From: Chara braunii
Taxonomy: Eukaryota > Streptophyta > Charophyceae > Charales > Characeae
Direction: 5' to 3'
NCBI GenBank assembly: GCA_003427395.1
Contig: BFEA01000367.1
Coordinates: 1,176,323 to 1,201,426 of the forward strand
Length of the DNA stretch: 25,104 bases
Below the pieces are notes generated by a model. The model was not told the DNA's origin and made no database searches. It saw only the letters and a program-made list of their open reading frames with translations. Below are positions 19,516 through 25,104 of the stretch, in pieces. Each line of letters begins with the position of its first letter. Positions within the stretch are counted from its first letter, which is position 1. Both the position numbers and the translations under genes were made by a program.

Positions 19516-20254
19516 TACACACAATTCAAAGAAAAATGATTACCGTGATTAAATATAATTATATTGAAATGAATCAAAACCAACCACCTCGGGTCGAACT
19601 CGATAAAAAAAAAAAAAAAACATTGAGCGGCCAACGAAAAGTTCGCTTTGACAATAACCTTGATGCAACGACAAGGTAGTTAGACTGCTTCAATTTTGAC
19701 TTGATGAGATACGCTGCCAAGGTCATTTATTTTCCCCTACTTCCAACCTAAGATTAAGTACGCACGCACCCGTTTCTATACGTTTTAGTCTTCTTGTGAT
19801 GATAAACTGTTTTGCGGATGATGCTTTATTAGGTGCATTACTTGAAGTGTTGCATGTCTCACCCTCTAGGAAGTGGTCTGGGGTACTCCTCCTCCTCGCC
19901 CGAGCACAAAGCTCAGGTCTCAGAAGTCAGGCCATCTCCACCGAGTCAGTAGAGTACACCCCCGTAGAATGGTCCACTTTGGGTTGATAACAGGTTCAGC
20001 TCCTGAAGCAACAAACTCACGCCCTATATGCTTCCTAGAGAAAGACAACCTGTCTACCGCGAGTAGATTTCAATTGTTCTCATTTTCCCTAGGCTGAAGT
20101 TAAGCAGACGAAGAGGAGATAGGAAACGAAAACCATTTGGACATGTATAGGAATATGAGGTCATTCCAAATAGAAAGGGACAACCTTGGGAAAAAACTAA
20201 ATCAATTTAGTTTTATCTTCTTTATTTGAAATTTTGAATCAATTTTTGTTTATG
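19516..20254. other. Gene-free stretch
   Basis: No gene was recognised. An A16 run is at 19605-19620. A short plus frame at 19796-19987 contains NCFADDALL, which mimics a reverse transcriptase motif but has no other supporting motif around it. Confidence 0.4.
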
Positions 20255-20590
20255 GCGCCCATTAGATTAACCATTTTTAAAACACATGTTCTTTTGACAA
20301 ACAGGCAGTTGGTAAGTAGAAAACAAACAATATTTTTCATCAATTCATGTAGACACAATCAACCTCTTTTGCATGCATTCTTCTACCTAACTGCACTCAA
20401 AGAAAACCAAACAAGTTCAAAGGAAACCAATGCAACCCCATGCTCAAGTTAAGCCTTCCCACTCACATGCAAACACACCTTTCCTTCGCCTTTTCAATGA
20501 ATATTTCATGAATAGGGCCAAACAAGTGTGGGTTCACATATGTGTGAATTTAAATTTGAGTAAAAGAACTTACCTTGAGTGAAGTTTGAT
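20255..20590 (+). repeat. Degenerate dispersed repeat R2, copy b
   Basis: It aligns with 6746-6965. Only one recognisable relative of the 23-bp array motif is present (ACCATTTTTAAAACACATGT, about 20270), against about ten at the other site, so the array grew or shrank after the copies separated. Confidence 0.45.
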
Positions 20591-20934
20591 CTGAGTCACT
20601 CAAGAAAACCGAGTAATGCTTCAATCAAATTATAGAAGATTAACCATCGTCGAAATAAAAAATACGCGTTCTATAACTCCACAAGTTGTGGCCGTTCCAC
20701 TGAACGACGGACCACCTCCTTCAATCATAGTGTCTGTACAAGTCATCCACCACAACCGCTTGTGTCTCGACCTCAAGTTAATCTCAATTGGTCAAAAAAT
20801 TGTCTCATGTAGTTCCACATTCTCGCCCGCAACACCGAATGACCTCAAACACCAACACCGCTTGCACCAAGCGCAACAAAAAAAACAAAGGTGGCCAAAT
20901 TTGTTTGTGACAATGATTATGTATTTCTGTATCC
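20591..20934. other. No gene; downstream end of the second LINE is lost here
   Basis: On the minus strand this DNA follows the endonuclease start of the second LINE. I cannot align it with the corresponding part of the first LINE, so the element is truncated or replaced from about 20935 downward. Confidence 0.35.
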
Positions 20935-21721
20935 ATTAGATGTGTCGCTTGCATAAATATAATATCCGGCAAGTCACTTCCATGACCCCATCTATCCTTT
21001 TGAGTTGATCGTAGATGGCCTATCTTTTTGGGGGCTTGGCTGAGGCTAGTCCATTTACATTCAAGGATCTCATATCTAAATTTGCATTCCTTCTCATTTT
21101 TTTTAATAATTTGCCATTATTATACAAAACATCTATAACCTTGAAGTCTTTCATTTCTCAAAATAGTTAACCACAATCTCCTCTCCATTGATAAACACTA
21201 TTTATTGTGAGAATCATAATTTAAAATTCATGTCATTCTCCTTCCTCTGATAGTCTCCCCTGTTCTAGCATATTGTATCCCAACAGTGTGACCAGGAGAG
21301 CATTAACATCTGTCTCTGACCAAAACTTGCTCGCTTTTGTCTTGAGAAGTTGTAGCTCCTTCAAAAATTCCAGTGTGAACCATCTAAGTTAAAGGTCACA
21401 ATCATATATTCTCTTGGATTCTCGATTAACCATAATAATAGTTGTTCCTCTCTCCGGACAACTTTCCCTAATGAGGTACATTATCTCTTGTTTCAGTTGG
21501 GACTCTTCTGATAATCGCCACATGGTGGAAAGGGAAAAGAGGAAAGATGACGTTGTACCTTGAAGTGTGACTTCCCCGTATGCAGCCCCTGGTGGTTCAG
21601 ACAACCCAACTTCCCATATGCCTTCTCTACTTCTGACCGGAAGAAGAACAATTCCTTATTTATTTGGAGAATTTCAAATCTCTCTTTGTCCTTTCTGCAG
21701 TTTGTGTTTCAACTTTTGTTT
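20935..21721 (-). pseudogene. Linker domain and endonuclease start of the second LINE
   Basis: The minus-strand translation KQKLKHKLQKGQ (from 21721), GIWEVGLSEPPGAAYGEVTL (about 21630-21570) and LRWFTLEFLKELQLLKTKA (about 21385-21320) matches the first LINE. After about 220 bases RSLNVNGLASAKPPKR (about 21070-21023) and DQLKRIDG follow, then LYLCKRHI (to 20939). The first LINE has KSLNVNGLATADAEKIR, EQLKGVGG and ICIQETHL. The catalytic Glu of QETH is lost (K-R-H here). Stops fall between the blocks. The linker frame 21604-21389 is intact over 71 codons. Confidence 0.65.
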
Positions 21722-21817
21722 TTTACTTATGAGTTCTGATTCAAGGGGGGGGGGAGTGTTCCTCATTAGGTAAATCTTCCGTTAGATCAACAATATGCGT
21801 ATTCCATTTTACCATTG

Positions 21818-22720
21818 TCAAACTTTGTCCGAATTTTCTTTTCTGGCTAGCACCTCTAACGTTTCAGGCCCTCCCGTATCATCTTGTATTGACTCGGATC
21901 TTTTAGTAAACTGTTTGGAAGGAGGCAGCATTTCACTTTCTACATTCATACAATCTCCCTCCGATTTTCTGATCCTTCTTTCGTCTTCTTCAATGAAATC
22001 AAGGTGCTGTTTTTTCAAATTATACAGCAACCAATCACCCACTTTAAGATTAATTGTTTGCTGGTCCAATGCCCTTTTTGCATCATCCATTACCGCAGGA
22101 AAAACTTGTGGGGGTGGGGACGATGGTTGTAGTATTTCTACCTCCATTGGTTGTGGTTCCAATAACTTCTGCAACTGATCCCATTCCATTGGTATTACTT
22201 GAGACTCCTACTGTTCATTATGTTTTTCTTCCAATAACCCATTTTCTTTTAAGTATGTTTCTCTCATTGTTCTTGCTCTCTCATTCTCTGGTCTCCCTAG
22301 TCTCTCTCTTGTTACCTCCCTTGTCCTTTCCGATCCCACTTCCGCCTTTTTGCTGATGTCTTCCTTCTTATTCGAGGATGTCTCAATTTTTTTGTTTCCC
22401 CCTTTTCGTTTCACTTCCCTCCATTCTATTATGCCTTTCGAACCATCTTTGGAAAGGTAATCTCCCGCCTTTGGGCCAATATTTTTTCTGCTTTCTCCTC
22501 TTGGCGGAGCAGCCAACACTTTCTGCTTCTGTAACCTGTCATTCCCTATTCCAGTTTGCCCTCTCCCTCCACCTACACTTCTTATACTTGCTTCTCCATT
22601 CTTGATTGTTCTTCCTTGGTTATCCCCGAGGTACCTTTTTGCCTCTCACTTAAGGTTGCCTGCTCATGGTTCTCTCGACTGTTGTGTGGGTTATTCCATT
22701 TATGAACCGAGGCTTTCCCA
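21818..22720 (-). pseudogene. ORF1 charged tail of the second LINE, broken
   Basis: The minus-strand frame from about 22705 (WNNPHNSRENHEQATLSERQ) shifts once near 22600. It then runs NGEASIRSVGGGRGQTGIGN and LQKQKVLAAPPRGESRKN to 22208, one stop, then MEWDQLQKLLEPQPMEVEIL to 21818. It is rich in Lys, Arg, Glu and Ser, with basic blocks first and an acidic block later (DFIEEDERR). This fits the disordered tail between zinc knuckle and linker domain in plant LINE ORF1, and the following domain confirms the context. Detailed alignment with the first LINE's tail is weak, as expected for such sequence. Confidence 0.5.
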
Positions 22721-22825
22721 TTAGGTTAAGAGTGTAATTAGTGATTTCAGTTTTTGCCTTTTCGTTTTTTGGTTTTCCGTGTGTTGTTTGGTTGATTGTA
22801 AAGTGGAGAAATGAACATGGGAGTG

Positions 22826-23380
22826 TTATTTTGCGACGACCCTGTCATGGTGGGCGGGGGGGCTTTTAGGTGGTCGATGCTGACTAGGGGAGCAGTTTGC
22901 CCTAAAGCGCGATGAGGAGGGTGGGTTTGCAGGGTCTTTCGACCCTTGTCGCGTGGGTGGTAGGGCATTTGTGCAGGTTCGCTGATATTTAGGAACCGCG
23001 TTCGTTTCTCCACAAGTGTTTGGAGTCTTTTCTATCATCCTTTTCTTATGGGACTGGAGAGTGCTGCTCCGTAGGATCTTCATCATGGAGGGAGGTGAGG
23101 ATCCCATTTTGGGAGTGTACGTGGATGGGGGTGCGAATTACCCTAAGTCGCGAGGAGGTGGGTGGGCTTTGCGGGGCCTTTGGCCCCTGCTGCGCGGGTG
23201 GTAGGGTATTTCTGAGGGTTTGTTGATGCACCAGCATGGAGGGAGTTGGTGTTTTAGTGTAGGCAACGTGGGGTTTGGAGTGATCTGCTTCGAATCGCGA
23301 GGAGGTGGGTGGGTTTGCGGGGTTCGTGGTCAAAGACCCCTGTCGCGCGGGTGGCAGGGTGGATCTCAAGGTTGGGCGAT
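22826..23380 (-). repeat. Three G-rich tandem units
   Basis: On the plus strand a core beginning near CCTAAGTCGCGAGGAGGTGG and ending GCGCGGGTGGTAGGG recurs at about 22893-22985, 23134-23227 and 23283-23378. The GCGYGGGTGG landmark is at 22951, 23192 and 23345, so steps are 241 and 153 bp. Spacers also share ATGGAGGGAG and a GTGTA/AACGTGG end. On the minus strand each unit can encode a Pro-rich peptide (LPPARQG...PANPPTSSRF), but stops interrupt it. The units lie just upstream of the second LINE on its own strand, where a LINE 5' UTR would be. That they are promoter monomers is only an inference. Confidence 0.7.
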
Positions 23381-23530
23381 ATTCAAGGGTGGTAGGCTTT
23401 GCCTTTGTAGGGTTTGTTTTTGCTGTTTTTTTTTTAGGTTATTCGGTTTTTGCATAATAGGGACTAGCTAAGGCCCAAACCAACTGCTAAATTTCAGCAC
23501 TATTAACGAATTCAAGAAACGGAACACGCA

Positions 23531-23630
23531 TAGAGAGACAGAGAAAGGGAGAGAGAAAGAGAGAGAGAGGGAGGGAGAGAGGAGGGAGAGAGATAGAGAG
23601 GCACAGATAGAGAGAGACAGAGGAGTAAGA
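23531..23630 (+). repeat. (GA)-rich purine tract
   Basis: About 100 bases of GA, GGGA and GATA units make a nearly pure purine strand. It stands in inverted relation to the (CT)n tract about 100 bases to the right, so the two can pair with each other. Confidence 0.9.
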
Positions 23631-23735
23631 AAAGAAGAATGCGCAGGAACAACGTGCAAAATGATGAAAGCACAATAACCACGAGGTACAATCCATCTCC
23701 ATTTTATTAAAAGAAAATAAAATAATATTTATTTG

Positions 23736-23752
23736 CTCTCTCTCTCTCTCTG

Positions 23753-23830
<78 letters not shown>

Positions 23831-23831
23831 N

Positions 23832-23915
<84 letters not shown>

Positions 23916-23924
23916 CCCCTCTCT
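23736..23924 (+). repeat. Long (CT)n microsatellite with an unresolved base
   Basis: The (CT)n is near-perfect for about 155 bases (23758-23912), with an interrupted start (TGTGCAT at 23751-23757) and a CTAT end. The N at 23831 marks an assembly or base-call problem, so the true length is uncertain. Ser/Leu peptides read from it are meaningless. Confidence 0.95.
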
Positions 23925-23940
23925 ATCTATCTATCGATAT

Positions 23941-24161
23941 TTGGAGTGGCTCGTTCGATAGGTGCTTGGAGTGGCTTGGTCGGTAGGTGCTTGGGCCTAA
24001 GGAGCCCCAATTTTTTCTTAGCCAAAGCCGGGTAAAGGCCCCGGTATCTCAACTTTCAAAATTCTATGTAAATTTCCATATGGGACGCTGGGCCCGGTTC
24101 CCAGTGCTGCTCCCCACGAATAGATTGGAGCCTTGTTCCCAAAAAAAAAAAAGAAAAAAAA
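23941..24161 (+). mobile_element. SINE-like unit with doubled 25-bp 5' segment and LINE-type tail
   Basis: It opens with two 25-bp units, 23941-23965 and 23966-23990, differing at three positions. The second contains GTGGCTTGGTCGGTAGGTGC, which resembles the D-arm/box A of a tRNA (TGGCTCAGTTGGTAG-like). A body follows that is related to 1467-1500, and then the tail GGACGCTGGGCCCGGTTCCCAGT...GCTGCTCCCC...AATAGATTGGAGC (24083-24131). That tail closely matches the 3' end of the plus-strand LINE. It ends in an A-rich tract, 24140-24161. The plan (Pol III-like head, LINE-like tail, poly(A)) is that of a SINE. No convincing box B was found, so a truncated LINE remains possible. Confidence 0.5.
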
Positions 24162-24404
24162 GGGAGGTCGCCCCATATGGAAATCAAGCGTCTTTCCCAG
24201 AAGAAAAAAAAAAGAAAGAAATCAAACGCCCTGACATTACCGCGGTGCAGCCTGAGGGACACACACGAAAAATACCTCACCCCTCGTCTGACCCCTCCAC
24301 ACCATCACCCATTTGCCCAAATCACCCATTTCGAATTGTTTGAGTGACAAAATTCTCGTCATCGATTTTTTTTACCAATTTTGCATCTTAATTCAGAAAA
24401 AAAA

Positions 24405-24460
24405 AAAAAGAATTTGCAGTAACCTCCCCGCAAGGAAATGGGTGTTGCTACCCCTCTTCA
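24405..24460 (-). repeat. Possible fourth fragment of the membrane-protein-like family
   Basis: The minus strand reads SNTHFLAGRLLQILF, against SSHFLAEDSFLF in copy 2. On the plus strand CCTCCCCGCAAGGAAATGGG...TACCC resembles CCTCCGCTAGGAAGTGGG...TACCC. The match covers only about 50 bases and could be chance. Surrounding DNA (24162-24480) holds A-rich runs and a near-repeat, GAAATCAAGCGTC / GAAATCAAACGCC (24180 and 24219), but no gene. Confidence 0.25.
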
Positions 24461-24490
24461 CCTTTTCTTGAGGCTTTTCCGAATTTTTTT

Positions 24491-24680
24491 TTATAAATTT
24501 GCCGCTTGGAGAATAGTGGGCCTCCGGTAGGCATCCGACCTTTTTGGAGGCCGAAACGAAATGCCGCCGCCGATCAGATTTATCAATGGCAGTCGTCGGC
24601 GAGCCAGGCCTCCGAAGATTCAGGAGTTTGGGAAAACAGCCAGTTTTCCCTATTTTCCCACGAGGGAAAGGTACTAGTGG
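24491..24680 (+). promoter_or_regulatory. Possible core promoter and short first coding exon
   Basis: TATAAATT lies at 24491-24498. An ATG at 24561 in the context CGAAATGCCGCCGCC opens about 38 codons (MPPPIRFINGSRRRARPPK at the start) to a TAG just after GAAAG|GTACTAG, which could serve as a 5' splice site. The spacing suits a plant promoter and first exon, but no acceptor or downstream exon can be confirmed inside the window. A 7-bp inverted repeat GGCCTCC/GGAGGCC (24519-24552) lies in the presumed leader. Confidence 0.2.
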
Positions 24681-25104
24681 TTTACGCTTTTCGGAATTTA
24701 GGTTCTAGTGTGAGTGTGCCCTCGGGGCCGACGTCCCACTAGCAAAAAGGATAGGATAGAGCTCCTGAATGTGGATGTGTTCTAAGCACAGATGCGGAAA
24801 AACAGTTCAATCTCGATTTCCTGCACATCTCCATAAAGTCGTCCAGATTCAGGCATTCGATCCGATCCTCTTTGCTAGTGGGACCACGCCCCAGGTGGGG
24901 GTTTCTTTATGTTGCCCGCTCCAGCGATGCGCCAACCCTCCTGGCTGCGCCCCCACGCCCAGCGTGGTATCAGTTCAGGAATGATTTTATACCGTACCGT
25001 TCATCTGATCGCAGGTGGTTTGAACCTCGGTCTGTACTTCAACAGTTCATTGGGTGTACCAACGGAGCTAGCTAGGCCCGTTGGTGGTGCTTTTTTTTTT
25101 TTTT
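24681..25104. other. Gene-free right edge with hairpin and T14
   Basis: No gene was recognised. ACCAACGG (25058-25065) pairs with CCGTTGGT (25078-25085) around a loop containing GAGCTAGCTAGG. Five bases later T14 runs to the window end (25091-25104) and may continue. A minus-strand element tail starting outside the window is possible. Confidence 0.4.

Larger units (their letters stand above)
20935..22720 (-). mobile_element. Second LINE remnant, opposite orientation
   Basis: Reading right to left there is a charged ORF1 tail (22720-21818), the linker domain (21721-21300) and the start of the endonuclease (21085-20939). All are collinear with 11000-12715 of the plus-strand LINE. The DUF4283 and zinc-knuckle part is absent upstream, and the rest of the endonuclease and reverse transcriptase are absent downstream. 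It is more decayed than the first LINE. The two are tail to tail, about 3.6 kb apart. Confidence 0.7.

Noticed and set aside
19796-19987. NCFADDALL as a reverse transcriptase motif
   Set aside because: No other reverse transcriptase motif in any frame nearby; four matching residues are not enough.
23733-24035. Long Ser/Leu repeat protein
   Set aside because: Pure translation of a (CT)n microsatellite with an unresolved base.
25058-25104. Hairpin plus T run as an intrinsic terminator
   Set aside because: The window is eukaryotic, no Pol III gene can be defined upstream, and the T run is cut by the window edge.

Overview
The window looks like nuclear, repeat-rich intergenic DNA of a land plant; the species cannot be named from the sequence. 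The pointers are an L1-type LINE with plant-style domain order (DUF4283-like region plus zinc knuckle in ORF1; endonuclease, reverse transcriptase and zf-RVT domain in ORF2), a second relative of it, AT-rich non-coding DNA with long (CT)n, (GA)n and A tracts, and an assembly N inside the longest microsatellite. I found no intact host gene.

Layout. 1-1454: no gene; a possible minus-strand core promoter near 606-613. 1462-1637: an A-tailed LINE/SINE-like 3' tail. 2761-3292: a foldback (MITE-like) element with inverted ends and nested palindromes. 3515-3860 and 6746-6965: two degenerate repeats, R1 and R2, that recur in the same order and strand at 19145-19515 and 20255-20590. 6079-6768: about ten copies of a 23-bp motif set 55-100 bp apart. 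8250-8545 and 8897-9464: two decayed, related minus-strand reading frames, the second encoding a very hydrophobic protein; shorter relatives lie at 17340-17500 and perhaps 24405-24460.

The core is a near full-length but dead LINE on the plus strand (about 9590-17336). ORF1, a linker domain, endonuclease, reverse transcriptase, zf-RVT and a 3' tail can all be followed through frameshifts and stops. Most stops are one C-to-T or G-to-A change from Gln, Arg or Trp codons. A 41-base A tract sits in frame near the end of ORF2.

18130-18220 carries a degenerate minus-strand U6 snRNA-like sequence. 20935-22720 is a second, more decayed LINE on the minus strand, recognised by alignment to the first across the linker domain and the start of the endonuclease. 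Upstream of it (22826-23380) are three G-rich tandem units, possibly 5' monomers. Then come a (GA)n tract and a long (CT)n tract in inverted arrangement, a SINE-like unit with a doubled 25-bp tRNA-like segment (23941-24161), and a right edge with a possible promoter/first exon and a hairpin next to a T tract.

Nothing here works together as a living pathway. The window is a layered record of transposition, with two LINEs in tail-to-tail orientation and several small elements, some of which share 3' sequence with the first LINE.
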